Both the position numbers and the translations under genes were made by a program. Under the pieces are notes generated by a model, which saw nothing but the letters and a program-made list of their open reading frames with translations, made no database searches and was not told the origin of the DNA. This document shows, one piece after another, positions 7,612 to 16,187 of a DNA stretch of 64,000 nt; position 1 is the stretch's first letter; each line of letters begins with the position of its first letter. The DNA is taken from NCBI GenBank assembly GCA_900016875.1, contig FCNR01000060.1, positions 1-64,000 on the forward strand, read 5' to 3'. The stretch comes from Eubacteriaceae bacterium CHKCI004 (lineage in GTDB: Bacteria > Bacillota > Clostridia > Lachnospirales > Lachnospiraceae).

Positions 7612-8976
7612 CTATTCTTTTTCCCTTCTCGAAATAATCTTTTTCAAGTCAAATTTCACAATATAAAAGTACATAACGAGCAGGAGTGCTGCCGCGAGTA
7701 CCCAGGCGGCTGGGCTTGCGAGACATACGCCCAGGTAGCTGTGCTGTCTGGCGGCGATGACGGCGACAACGCCTCTGCCGATCAGCTCGGCGACGCCGGC
7801 CATCATAGGCAGCAGGCCGTAGCCGAGACCCTGGATGCCGTTACGGTAAATGTTTACGATGGTCAGCGGGATGAAGAATGCGCCGACGCATTTTAAGTAA
7901 ATATCGACGGAGTCGATGATCAGCGCCACATCTTCAGATACAAAGAGGTAGCTCATGTATTTTCCCACTGTCATGACGAGAGCAGCCGCGGCAAAAGAAT
8001 AAACGATGCCGATGATGGTGGAAGAGCGGAAGCCTTTGCGGATGCGGGGGATGTTGCCGGCACCCATATTCTGCGCTCCGTATGTGGCGATGGTGGTTCC
8101 GAGGGCCACGTAGGCCTGGGTGACCACCTGCTCGATTTTGCTGGCGGCGGTGAAGGCGGCTACCAGGGTGGAACCGAGTATGTTCAGGGAAGACTGTACC
8201 ATCATGGTGCCGATGGCAGTGATGGAATACTGCAGCGCCATGGGAATTCCAATCTGCATCTGCCGTTTTAGGAGAGCGCCCTCTGGATGCCAGTCCTCTC
8301 TTGTCATGTGGAGAATTGGCACTTTTTTTATGATGTAGACCAGGCAGAGCAGACCGGATACTCCCTGAGAGATGATGGTGGCGATGGCAGCTCCTGCTGC
8401 GCCCATGTGAAATACAATGATGAAAAAAAGATCCAGGGCGATATTGAGCAGGGCCGAGAAAATCAGAAAATACAGGGGAACTTTGCTGTTGCCCAGCGCC
8501 CGTAGGATGCTGGCCAGCAGATTATAGAGCATCTGAGCCAGAATACCGCCGCTGATGATCATGATGTACGAATAGGCGTCCGCATAGATATCAGAAGGTG
8601 TGTTCATCAGATGAAGCCATGGTTCCATGAGAAGCATGAACGCCGCAGTCAGTATCAGTCCGATGATCAGGGACAGGATGGAAGCGCCGGCCACAGTACG
8701 GCGCATGGCCGGAAGGTCTCCGGCGCCGAATTTCTGTGCGGTCAGCACGGTGAAGCCTGCTGTCATGCCTACGACAAAGCCGTAGATCAGGAACATGATG
8801 GTTCCGGTGCTTCCCACTGCGGCGAGGGCTTTGGTCCCTACAAATTTGCCCACGATCACGGCGTCAGCCATGTTATAAAATTGCTGAAATACATTTCCTA
8901 TGAAGATGGGCAGCGTGAAATTCAGGATGATTTTTGTTGGATTTCCCACTGTCATGTCATATTGCGCTGCTTTCAT
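7612..8976 (-). CDS. MATE family multidrug/Na+ antiporter
   Basis: A 454-residue integral membrane protein with 12 predicted segments in two related halves, the usual MATE length. Typical features are the N-terminal NPTKIILNFTLPIFIGNVFQQFYNMADAVIVGKFVG and GFTVLTAQKFGAGD stretch, and in the second half the matching IGIPMALQYSITAIGTMMVQSSLN. It exports cationic drugs or metabolites in exchange for Na+ or H+. Translation starts at ATG 8976 after AAAGGA. The gene is single and converges with the GNAT gene. Substrates cannot be told from sequence; it belongs to the NorM/DinF-like clostridial group. Confidence 0.92.
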   Translation of the reverse strand: MKAAQYDMTVGNPTKIILNFTLPIFIGNVFQQFYNMADAVIVGKFVGTKALAAVGSTGTIMFLIYGFVVGMTAGFTVLTAQKFGAGDLPAMRRTVAGASILSLIIGLILTAAFMLLMEPWLHLMNTPSDIYADAYSYIMIISGGILAQMLYNLLASILRALGNSKVPLYFLIFSALLNIALDLFFIIVFHMGAAGAAIATIISQGVSGLLCLVYIIKKVPILHMTREDWHPEGALLKRQMQIGIPMALQYSITAIGTMMVQSSLNILGSTLVAAFTAASKIEQVVTQAYVALGTTIATYGAQNMGAGNIPRIRKGFRSSTIIGIVYSFAAAALVMTVGKYMSYLFVSEDVALIIDSVDIYLKCVGAFFIPLTIVNIYRNGIQGLGYGLLPMMAGVAELIGRGVVAVIAARQHSYLGVCLASPAAWVLAAALLLVMYFYIVKFDLKKIISRREKE

Positions 8977-9179
8977 AAAATAATCCTTTCTTTATCAAAA
9001 TTCAGAAGCAAATTATATATCAGGAGAAAAGGCTTGTAAATGTCATTTCTGGAAATAAAGATGGTTTTTGTGGTACATTTTCTCTGAGAAAATTATGCAG
9101 AGGAAAAATGACAATTTTCTACGAAAGCGCTCTTCTCTATGTTATAATGATGAAAATATGAGGAATCAGCACACAGAGG
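8977..9179. other. Intergenic segment between MATE and DUF975 genes
   Basis: About 200 bases between divergently read genes. TATAAT occurs at 9142-9147 (TGTTATAATG) upstream of the DUF975-CmpB gene; a matching -35 box is not convincing. The remainder is AT-rich and shows no structure I can name. Confidence 0.4.
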
Positions 9180-10736
9180 ATGAGGGAAATGTGGAGTAGA
9201 AAAGAATTAAAAAGAAATGGTAAGAAGAATCTGAAGAAGAATTTTTGGCGTGTGGTTGGAATAAGTCTGCTGATCGCATTTATCGCCAGTGGTTTGAAGG
9301 TGACGCAGCATGTGGATAATGCAGCGTTATATTTTGTAAACGGAAGATTTAATACGCCTACCAATGCGCAGATTATGAATGACTGGTATCAGAGCGTGAG
9401 ACAGAGCGGCGATCTGGAAGAAAACAGAGTCATTACATATTTGGGCGAGCATTACAAGCCGAAAAAGGGCGTGCTAGCGCATATCTACAATAAGATGACA
9501 CAGGAAAAATCTGCCCTTTACGGTTTTGTGAACGCCATGAACGATATTTTGTTTAAAGACAAGGGAACCCAGGGCATGGTCATTCTGGCGGGGGTCGTGC
9601 TTCTGCTTTTGTTTTATGCATTTGTCAGCAATGTACTTCGTGTGGGGCAATGCCGTTTTCTGCTGGAAAACCGTTCCTATACTCAGAGTAAAATTGGAAG
9701 ACTGCTGTTTCCATGGCGTGTAAAACGCGGAAAGAAAACGGCGTTCACTATGTTTAAAATGTCTTTCTTTATTTTTCTGTGGGATTTGACAGTGATCGGA
9801 GGAATCATAAAAAGATATTCTTATAAGATGATTCCGTACATTCTGGCGGAGAATCCGGATATTGGGCACAGAGAGGCGTTTATTCTCTCCCGACGGATGA
9901 TGCGTGGAAATAAATGGAGAGCGTTTGTTCTCGACTGGTCTTTTATCGGCTGGCATATATTAAATGTTTTTACTTTAGGAATACTTAATCATGTTTGGAC
10001 TATTCCGTATACGGAGACTGTATATGCTGAACTATACACAGCGCTTCGAAGAGAGGCGAAAGAGAAGCAGTATGCCTATGCAGAATATTTGAATGACAAG
10101 CTGTTGTTCACAGAGTCAGAGGAAGAGGAATATCCGGTGGAGAAATATCCGCTGTACAATCCGGAGACCAGACAGTGGATAAAAATCAATTATAAAAGAA
10201 AATATTCTGTCCGTTCCCTGATTCTGATGTTTTTTGCTTTTTCTATGATTGGATGGTGCTGGGAAGTGGCTCTGCATCTTTTTGGTGACGGAGTATTTGT
10301 CAACAGAGGATTTTTCTACGGTCCGTGGCTGCCGATTTACGGTACCGGCGGTGTTTTGGTGGTTATCCTGTTGAAACGATTTGTGGACAGACCATTGCTG
10401 ACTTTTTTCATGGCAATGCTGGTTTGCGGAGTGGTAGAATATTTTGTCGGTTTTTTCCTGTGGGAATTCAAACACATGTATTGGTGGAATTATTCCGGTT
10501 ATTTTCTGAATCTCCACGGAAGAATCTGTGCGGAAGGACTGATTATTTTTGGGCTTGGCGGCTGCGCCTTCCTTTATCTGATCGCACCGTTCTTTGACGA
10601 GCTGTTTAAGAAGATCCCGAAAAAGGCTGCAATCATAGCTTGTGTTATTCTTCTTGCAGTATTTGCAGTGGACGGAGTCTATTCCATGGTGAACCCGAAT
10701 AGTGGAGAGGGAATTACATCTTATGAGAATCATTAA
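9180..10736 (+). CDS. DUF975 domain fused to a CmpB-type (putative ABC transporter type IV) membrane domain
   Basis: 518 residues. Residues 1-300 match DUF975: a basic start (WSRKELKRNGKKNLKKNFW), a long outside loop, and the signature GGIIKRYSYKMIPYILAENPDI with SRRMMRGNKWRAF and FIGWHILNVFTLGI. Residues about 340-505 match the PF06541-like CmpB domain (FFAFSMIGWCWEVALHLF, GFFYGPWLPIYGTGG, a conserved VVEYFVG segment and a C-terminal helix). The two domains usually occur as separate proteins. About nine to eleven membrane spans are likely. Function is unknown. It precedes a phosphoesterase by 23 bases, probably one operon. Confidence 0.75.
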   Translation: MREMWSRKELKRNGKKNLKKNFWRVVGISLLIAFIASGLKVTQHVDNAALYFVNGRFNTPTNAQIMNDWYQSVRQSGDLEENRVITYLGEHYKPKKGVLAHIYNKMTQEKSALYGFVNAMNDILFKDKGTQGMVILAGVVLLLLFYAFVSNVLRVGQCRFLLENRSYTQSKIGRLLFPWRVKRGKKTAFTMFKMSFFIFLWDLTVIGGIIKRYSYKMIPYILAENPDIGHREAFILSRRMMRGNKWRAFVLDWSFIGWHILNVFTLGILNHVWTIPYTETVYAELYTALRREAKEKQYAYAEYLNDKLLFTESEEEEYPVEKYPLYNPETRQWIKINYKRKYSVRSLILMFFAFSMIGWCWEVALHLFGDGVFVNRGFFYGPWLPIYGTGGVLVVILLKRFVDRPLLTFFMAMLVCGVVEYFVGFFLWEFKHMYWWNYSGYFLNLHGRICAEGLIIFGLGGCAFLYLIAPFFDELFKKIPKKAAIIACVILLAVFAVDGVYSMVNPNSGEGITSYENH

Positions 10737-10759
10737 AACGGTACGAAAGGAGAAATATA

Positions 10760-11941
10760 ATGATTGCTTTTTTATTGGCTCCTGTTTATCTGGCCATAAA
10801 TGCATATATATTGTTGTGGATTTTTCGATTTATTGACGCCTGTCTTTCGGATACCCGTGCAAAAAGCGTTAAAATAATCTGCGCTGTCCTGTACATATTT
10901 CTGTGTCTGACGCCGCTGTTCGCTTTCCTTTTGCCGGCGTCTGATTTAAAAAAGACGGTCGCCCGCACGGGAAATTACTGGATGGGAGTTTTCCTTTATA
11001 CGGTGATCATTGTGGCGGCTCTGGATCTCATACGAGTTATCGTAAAAAGAGTTCCGGCGCTTAAAAAATGTATTCCGGAAACGAAACGTTTTTTTGTCAG
11101 CGTCTGCTGTTTTGCCTGTGTGGCTGCCGCAGGAATCAGTGTTTATGGAATATGGAATGCAAAGAACATACAAGTTACAGAATATACGGTGGACATTAAT
11201 AAGGACATTTCGCAATCTGATTCACTAAAAATTGTTCTGGCAGCGGATCTGCATATGGGTTACAGCATTGGCTATCGTCACGTAGAGCGGATAGTTCGTC
11301 AGATCAATGCACAGAATCCGGATATTGTCTGTTTTGCCGGGGATATTTTTGATAACCATTACGACGCTATAGATGAGCCGGAAAAGATAAAAGAGGTTCT
11401 GCGTACGATCAAAGCTCCTTTAGGTGTGTATGCCTGTTATGGCAACCATGATTATGAGGAAGAAATTCTGGCAGGCTTCACATTTTCTTCGCAGGAAAAA
11501 GTGGAGATTGGCGAGCAGATGCGGGAACTTTTAGAAGAATCAGGAATACGTACTCTGGAAGACGAAACTATCCTTGTGGATGACCGTTTTTATCTGACCG
11601 GCCGCCGGGATTATTCCTCCGGCAAATCAGGAATCACAAGGAAATCACCAGAACAGCTTTTGCAGGATCTGGATAAGACGAAGCCGATCATTGTCATGGA
11701 TCATCAGCCGAAGCAGCTTGCGGAACTGGCAGAGGCGGGAGCGGATTTGGATTTGTGCGGACATACCCACGACGGTCAGCTCTTTCCAGGCAATATTGTC
11801 ACAGCTCTTATGTGGGAGAATTCCTGTGGTTATCTTAAAAAAGGAGATATGCATAATATTGTCACTTCCGGTGCGGGAATTTTTGGACCGTATATGCGAG
11901 TCGGAACAAAAAGTGAGATTGTAGTGATAAACGTTTTATAA
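10760..11941 (+). CDS. Membrane-anchored metallophosphoesterase (YkuE/YaeI-like)
   Basis: 393 residues. Three to four hydrophobic segments (about 1-25, 35-55, 75-95, 112-132) precede a calcineurin-like domain with all metal motifs: AADLHMG (D-x-H), CFAGDIFD (GD), YGNHDYE (GNHD), IIVMDHQP (H) and LCGHTHDGQ (GHxH). Such proteins hydrolyse phosphoesters, in some cases UDP-diacylglucosamine or undecaprenyl pyrophosphate type lipids; the actual substrate is open. AAAGGAG precedes ATG 10760. The gene is followed by a strong terminator. Confidence 0.88.
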   Translation: MIAFLLAPVYLAINAYILLWIFRFIDACLSDTRAKSVKIICAVLYIFLCLTPLFAFLLPASDLKKTVARTGNYWMGVFLYTVIIVAALDLIRVIVKRVPALKKCIPETKRFFVSVCCFACVAAAGISVYGIWNAKNIQVTEYTVDINKDISQSDSLKIVLAADLHMGYSIGYRHVERIVRQINAQNPDIVCFAGDIFDNHYDAIDEPEKIKEVLRTIKAPLGVYACYGNHDYEEEILAGFTFSSQEKVEIGEQMRELLEESGIRTLEDETILVDDRFYLTGRRDYSSGKSGITRKSPEQLLQDLDKTKPIIVMDHQPKQLAELAEAGADLDLCGHTHDGQLFPGNIVTALMWENSCGYLKKGDMHNIVTSGAGIFGPYMRVGTKSEIVVINVL

Positions 11942-11948
11942 AAGAAAA

Positions 11949-11985
11949 GACCGATATTTCCCGGAAAGGAGATATCGGCCTTTTT
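11949..11985. terminator. Hairpin terminator after the phosphoesterase gene
   Basis: GACCGATAT-TCC pairs with GGA-ATATCGG-C around a short loop, followed by TTTTT. A-rich sequence on the other side means it can also end the convergent permease transcript. Confidence 0.8.
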
Positions 11986-11986
11986 G

Positions 11987-12088
11987 TCATCGGCTGAGAT
12001 GTTTCTCAAGCCAGGTAACACCCTTATACAAAAATGCGGCCATCAGACAAAGGAGAAAGATGGATAGCATTACCCAATCCATTTTGAA
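11987..12088 (-). pseudogene. Displaced C-terminus of the split ABC permease gene
   Basis: Read on the minus strand from the AA/TT core at 12087-12088, the frame gives (TT)C AAA ATG GAT TGG and onward to TGA at 11987-11989: F-KMDWVMLSIFLLCLMAAFL followed by YKGVTWLEKHLSR. This is the last transmembrane helix and basic tail of an SsuC/TauC-type permease. The missing N-terminal part is the gene at 34702-35499, on the same strand, which stops exactly where this piece begins. An internal ATG (12082) has no ribosome site, so the piece is probably not translated. Confidence 0.85.
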
Positions 12089-12130
12089 GAGCTGAGACAA
12101 AATGGAAGGGAAAATGATAAAGTGGGTATT
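12063..12130 (+). other. attL: attL: left junction of the island
   Basis: Chromosome-derived permease sequence ends at the AA core (12087-12088). Island sequence starts at GAG 12089 and reads GAGCTGAGACAA, then AAAATGATAAA at 12111-12121. This inner arm is the inverted counterpart of the inner arm of attR at 34667-34708 (31 of the first 42 positions agree without gaps). See the attR entry and the island entry. Confidence 0.8.
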
Positions 12131-12313
12131 GCAGTAAATATTATTTATATTCTAAACGGTTATTTAAAGAAGAAATTGCAATAATTGATATTTTATAGGA
12201 AGAAGGGCATCCAATTAATGGTAAATGTGGTATAGTAAGCAGGAGGAATTTACATAAACAATACAAATCTCTTTATTATGCTTCGGCATTTGAAGAATTT
12301 CAGGAGGAACCCC

Positions 12314-13960
12314 ATGGGTGAAATAAGAGAACAAAAGAAGATTTCTGTCGGATTGTGGGTATTTCTACTGGTGATTTTCAGTTTCTTAGTTATTTCATGG
12401 AGATATAGTCCGACAGAGCATTTTTTCGATGAAGAAGGAGTATATGAACTTGAGACTGTCTGGCATGGAGAGAGACAGTCGGAGAGCGTGGACAGCCTGC
12501 CTGCTGTTTTTGCACATGATGAAAATGGAACGGCCACCGTGTATACGACGATTGATGAAAAATGGATGGAACAGGGGAATACTCTTTGTTTTCGGGCTTC
12601 TCAGGAAGCTGTGCGCGTCTGGATTGACGGTTCTTTGGTGCTGGAACAAGGGAATCTGGATATCGGTATTTTTGGACAGGCTCCTTCCAGCGGCTGGGTT
12701 ATGTTCCGGCTTCCCGCAGACAGCGGAGGGAAAGAACTGAGAATAGAATTGTCCTCTCCCTATGAAAATTATCAGGGATTATTGCATAAGGTTTATATAG
12801 GTACAAAAGCAGCTCTGTTATTTGCTGTTCTGCATACTTATGGACTTGGATTTGCAGTTGCTTGTCTGCTCATAGCCATCAGCGTGGTACTGTTTCTGTT
12901 CTATCTGTTATTTTTTGTCAGGAAGATTCCTGGCAGTCAATTTTTGCTTCTGGCAGTTTTTGGAATGCTGGCGGGAATATGGATGCTCGGAGAGAGCCAC
13001 ATGCTTCAGTTTTTCACGGGAAAGCTGGCTGCCTGGTATAATATGACGATGATTGTCATACATTTAATGCCGTTGCCGCTTCTCGGAATCATGGAGAAAT
13101 TGCCGGACTATTCATACGGACGCATATGCAGAGGCGGCAGATATTTTCTGATGGGATATTTGATAATGCTGATCGGACTGCAGGTGTCGGGAATCCGGGA
13201 TTTTATGCAGATGCTCAACATATCGCTGATGATTTTACTTTTGATTTGTGTAGGTAACCTGTTTCTGATTTACTGGGAGTTTTTTCACAATCACAATAAA
13301 AAAATTCTTCCTATGGTAGTGGCAATCACCATATTTTCTGTCTTTGCCTGTATGGAGCTGACGCATGGACTGATTAATATTCACAGAGCTTTAGGCTCAT
13401 ATCTGCAGGTGGGAGTGCTGGCGTTTTACGTTGTTCTTTGTGTATTCAGCATTCGTACTACTTTTGACCTTTATGTGCAGGGCTTGCAGTCAGAATATTA
13501 TAAAAAACTCTCCTATGTAGATCAGATGACAGGATGTATGAACCGGCGCGCCTTTACAGAGCGGGAGGATAGCTGGGTTCCCGGCGGAAACGATGTGCTT
13601 CTCATGATAGATCTGAATGATCTGAAGGAGATTAATGATGTGATGGGACACCATGTGGGAGATGTCTATATCAAAAAATGTTCTGACGCTATATTGGATA
13701 TTTTTGGGAAGCTGGGAGATTGTTACCGGATGGGCGGTGATGAATTTCTTTTCTGGGGAACCGGCGTCCCGGAAGAAAAGCTGGAGAAGCTGGAAGAGGA
13801 GCTTCGTTCCCGCGTACAGGAAGCGTGCAAAGATATTTCTCCTGTCTGCGGCGTAGCTTCCGGTCATGCGGCAGCCACCCCGGAAGATAGATCAGTTGAA
13901 GAAATTCTGAAACGGGCGGACGAGAAGATGTATGAAAATAAACGTTATGTGAAGATGTGA
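12314..13960 (+). CDS. Membrane diguanylate cyclase (7TMR-DISM-like sensor, GGDEF)
   Basis: 548 residues. One N-terminal membrane segment (about 10-28), an outside domain of about 130 residues with beta-rich character (VRVWIDGSLVLEQGNLD), seven or eight membrane segments (about 165-385), then a GGDEF domain with LSYVDQMTGCMNRRAF, the metal-binding DLNDLKEIND and an intact GGDEF in RMGGDEF. It makes cyclic di-GMP in response to an outside signal. The inhibitory RxxD site five residues upstream is KLGD, so product inhibition is probably absent. ATG 12314 was chosen for its AGGAGG six bases upstream; an ATG at 12278 lacks one. First gene inside the island. Confidence 0.9.
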   Translation: MGEIREQKKISVGLWVFLLVIFSFLVISWRYSPTEHFFDEEGVYELETVWHGERQSESVDSLPAVFAHDENGTATVYTTIDEKWMEQGNTLCFRASQEAVRVWIDGSLVLEQGNLDIGIFGQAPSSGWVMFRLPADSGGKELRIELSSPYENYQGLLHKVYIGTKAALLFAVLHTYGLGFAVACLLIAISVVLFLFYLLFFVRKIPGSQFLLLAVFGMLAGIWMLGESHMLQFFTGKLAAWYNMTMIVIHLMPLPLLGIMEKLPDYSYGRICRGGRYFLMGYLIMLIGLQVSGIRDFMQMLNISLMILLLICVGNLFLIYWEFFHNHNKKILPMVVAITIFSVFACMELTHGLINIHRALGSYLQVGVLAFYVVLCVFSIRTTFDLYVQGLQSEYYKKLSYVDQMTGCMNRRAFTEREDSWVPGGNDVLLMIDLNDLKEINDVMGHHVGDVYIKKCSDAILDIFGKLGDCYRMGGDEFLFWGTGVPEEKLEKLEEELRSRVQEACKDISPVCGVASGHAAATPEDRSVEEILKRADEKMYENKRYVKM

Positions 13961-14036
13961 GTAACCTGCCTTCTGTCACCCCGGACATTTTTCCGCATAC
14001 TAATAAGAAGAAAATAAAAACTCGTGGTGTATCTTT

Positions 14037-14216
14037 ATGAAGGAAGATTCCTCATATGCAGAAGAGGCTAAGAGCAGAAAATCATGCGGTACGCCGGCAA
14101 AAACGTCCGCGCTTTTATTTCTGGACGTCCTCTGTACATACTTTGAAGAGGAGCAGATTCTTGACAAAGAGCAGATAAAGCTTTTTCGAAAACAGTGGAT
14201 GGCGGAGGAAATGTAA
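14037..14216 (+). CDS. Small hypothetical protein, 59 residues
   Basis: ATG 14037 opens 59 codons ending at TAA 14214-14216. The C-terminal two thirds (LLFLDVLCTYFEEEQILDKE, then QIKLFRKQWMAEEM) is amphipathic helical and reads like a real small protein, but no clear ribosome site precedes it and I recognise no family. It lies between the diguanylate cyclase and arsR. A role as an accessory factor of the island, such as a recombination directionality factor, cannot be judged. Confidence 0.35.
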   Translation: MKEDSSYAEEAKSRKSCGTPAKTSALLFLDVLCTYFEEEQILDKEQIKLFRKQWMAEEM

Positions 14217-14296
14217 GGGGATGGCAGTGGAAAACGTTTATAGAGCAATTTTATATGAAATATACTGCACTGGAATATATTTCTCAGAAAAATTTA

Positions 14297-14350
14297 TTGA
14301 CATCTGCACATTTCTCAGGTACAATTCTCACATCAAGATAATTTGATGTG
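14297..14350 (+). promoter_or_regulatory. arsR promoter and ArsR operator 1
   Basis: TTGACA (14297-14302), a 17-bp spacer and TACAAT (14320-14325) make a strong promoter. Right after it, over the start point, lies CACATCAA-6-TTGATGTG (14329-14350), a perfect 8-bp inverted repeat of the type bound by ArsR/SmtB repressors. The same half sites with the same 6-bp gap recur before the permease gene. Confidence 0.85.
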
Positions 14351-14360
14351 AGGTGAGGCG

Positions 14361-14675
14361 ATGGATACGATTCATCAGGAACATGCAAAGATATTCAAGG
14401 CTCTCTGTGATGCAAAACGTCTTGCGATACTGGAGCAGCTGCGCAGCGGCGAGAAATGTGCCTGTAAGCTTCAGGAGCCTCTGGATCTGACACAATCAGG
14501 ATTGTCCTATCATATGAAGATACTCTGTGATTCCGGCATTGTGGTCAGCCGTCAGGAAGGGAAGTGGACGCATTATCGTCTGAGCACATCCGGCAGAGAT
14601 TATGCGTTGGAACTGCTGAAAAAGCTGACGACCCCGGATACAGTCTGGAATGAGTGTGACGATAAGGAGAAATGA
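14361..14675 (+). CDS. arsR: ArsR family metalloregulator
   Basis: A 104-residue winged-helix repressor. FKALCDAKRLAILEQLRSGEKCACKL carries the alpha3 metal site Cys33-x-Cys35, as in the ELCVCDL motif of arsenite-responsive ArsR; Cys16 could be a third ligand. The recognition helix is LTQSGLSYHMKIL. It releases DNA on binding As(III) or Sb(III). It sits over its own operator and is followed by a hairpin, then a second operator and the permease gene, so it should control both its own gene and the downstream operon. Typical length for the family. Confidence 0.92.
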   Translation: MDTIHQEHAKIFKALCDAKRLAILEQLRSGEKCACKLQEPLDLTQSGLSYHMKILCDSGIVVSRQEGKWTHYRLSTSGRDYALELLKKLTTPDTVWNECDDKEK

Positions 14676-14706
14676 ACGTCATCTGTAATCAGATGGCGTT
14701 TCCTTT
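14675..14706 (+). terminator. Hairpin between arsR and the permease gene
   Basis: AACGTCATCTG pairs with CAGATGGCGTT around the loop TAAT (11 bp with one G-U pair), followed by TCCTTT. It probably ends or attenuates the arsR transcript, which explains why the permease gene has its own operator. Confidence 0.65.
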
Positions 14707-14714
14707 AAACTAAT

Positions 14715-14734
14715 ACATCAAAAAAACTTGATGT
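14715..14734 (+). promoter_or_regulatory. ArsR operator 2, before the permease gene
   Basis: ACATCAA-6-TTGATGT, the same half sites and gap as operator 1 (14329-14350). This places the permease, thioredoxin-like and arsC genes under the same repressor. Confidence 0.8.
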
Positions 14735-14762
14735 GATATTCTTGAGAAAGTGAGGAAACTAC

Positions 14763-15764
14763 ATGGGAATATGGCAGTTTATTCAGGAACAGATTCTTGG
14801 CATGAAATGGCTGAATGAGGTGATTGGCTTTGGGCTTTCTGCCCTGGGTCTTGACGTGAGCGGACGGATTGGAGGCAGCATACAGTTTTTCTTGTATGAT
14901 GTGGTAAAAATCACCATACTACTCTGTTTTCTGATTTTTGTTATCTCTTATATTCAGAGCTTTTTCCCGCCGGAGCGAAGCAAACGGATTCTTGGGAGGT
15001 TTCACGGTATCCGGGCAAATATCATCTCTGCTTTGCTGGGAACGGTGACGCCTTTTTGCTCCTGTTCTTCGATTCCGCTGTTTATCGGTTTTACCAGTGC
15101 AGGGCTGCCATTAGGCGTAACATTTTCCTTTTTGATCTCCTCCCCTATGGTGGACCTGGGAAGCCTTGTACTGCTCATGAGCATTTTCGGAACGAAAGTG
15201 GCTCTTGTCTACGTCCTTCTCGGACTGGTGATCGCGGTGGCGGGAGGCATGATCATTGAGAAAATGCACATGGAAAAATATGTGGAAAGCTTTGTGTTGT
15301 CCGCCGGCAGCGTAGATATAGAATCTCCGGATCTAACGGTGCGGGAGCGTCTGATTTATGCCAAAGAGCAGATGGCAGAAACATTTAAAAAGGTATTTCC
15401 GTACATCCTTCTCGGCGTCGGTATAGGCGCGGTCATCCATAACTGGATACCGGAAAGCTGGGTGGAAACAGTATTGGGGAATCGTAATCCGTTCGGCGTG
15501 ATCATCGCAACCATCGTGGGAATTCCCATGTATGCAGACATTTTTGGGACGATTCCGGTGGCGGAAGCATTACTCGCCAAAGGAGCGCAGCTTGGTACGG
15601 TGCTGTCCTTTATGATGGCGGTCACCACCTTGTCACTGCCTTCAATGATCATGCTCCGAAAAGCGGTGAAGCCAAAGCTGTTGGGGCTGTTTATCGCCAT
15701 TTGTGCAGTTGGCATCATAGTTGTGGGATATCTGTTCAATGCAGTGCAATATATGTTGATATAG
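14763..15764 (+). CDS. Permease of the ArsP / SO_0444 (DUF318) family
   Basis: 333 residues with eight to ten membrane segments. The family signature TPFCSCSSIPLFIGFTSAG (two Cys in a membrane segment) and SFLISSPMVDLG are present, and a second repeat-like half has GIPMYADIFGTIPVAEALL. Relatives export trivalent organoarsenicals (ArsP) or other soft metals or metalloids. It takes the place of ArsB or Acr3, neither of which is here. It lies behind an ArsR operator and upstream of a thiol protein and ArsC, so metalloid export is likely. Whether inorganic arsenite is its substrate is open. Confidence 0.87.
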   Translation: MGIWQFIQEQILGMKWLNEVIGFGLSALGLDVSGRIGGSIQFFLYDVVKITILLCFLIFVISYIQSFFPPERSKRILGRFHGIRANIISALLGTVTPFCSCSSIPLFIGFTSAGLPLGVTFSFLISSPMVDLGSLVLLMSIFGTKVALVYVLLGLVIAVAGGMIIEKMHMEKYVESFVLSAGSVDIESPDLTVRERLIYAKEQMAETFKKVFPYILLGVGIGAVIHNWIPESWVETVLGNRNPFGVIIATIVGIPMYADIFGTIPVAEALLAKGAQLGTVLSFMMAVTTLSLPSMIMLRKAVKPKLLGLFIAICAVGIIVVGYLFNAVQYMLI

Positions 15765-15840
15765 CATGTGCTTAGATAAGATAAAATGTATCGGAAGATA
15801 TACTGATGAAGGTTGAATATTGAATCGGGAGGTTTTTACA

Positions 15841-16185
15841 ATGAAACTATTTGGAGGAAAAACAAAACAGAAAACCGGAAATTGCTGCGGCGATGGATGT
15901 ACGCCGGAAACCATGCAGCAGGCAGAGACAAAGAAAAACAGTTCCGGAATCAAGGTGCTTGGCGGCGGCTGTGCCAAATGCCATGAGCTGGAGAATGCAG
16001 TAAAAGAAGCATTGGCGGAACTGGAAATGGACACCTCTGTCGAAATGGTAACAGATTTTGCGCAGATTGCCGCATACGGAGTGATGACGACTCCTGCTCT
16101 GGTGATTGACGGCAAAGTCGTATCCTACGGCAAAGTATTGAAAAAAGAGGAAGCAAAAGACATAATACAGAAGGCGAGGGGCTGA
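15841..16185 (+). CDS. Redox-active thioredoxin-like protein (TM0996/MTH895 family) with Cys-rich N-terminus
   Basis: 114 residues. Residues about 36-112 are a small thioredoxin fold with the active-site pair Cys44-Ala-Lys-Cys47 (LGGGCAKCHELENAVKEAL) and the cis-proline strand MTTPALVIDGKV. The first 35 residues form a Lys-rich tail with Cys15, Cys16 and Cys20 that could bind metal. The start is ATG 15841 behind GGGAGG. Such proteins are often coded beside ArsP-type permeases; it may hand reducing equivalents to ArsC or deliver metalloid to the permease. This role is inference. Confidence 0.85.
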   Translation: MKLFGGKTKQKTGNCCGDGCTPETMQQAETKKNSSGIKVLGGGCAKCHELENAVKEALAELEMDTSVEMVTDFAQIAAYGVMTTPALVIDGKVVSYGKVLKKEEAKDIIQKARG

Positions 16186-16187
16186 AA

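Noticed and set aside
12087-12094. CTG (12092-12094 and 34713-34715) as the crossover core
   Set aside because: It is shared between the junctions, but using it gives an asymmetric attP and the Gln-Leu junction; the AA core makes the attP arms symmetric and restores GSQVFK.
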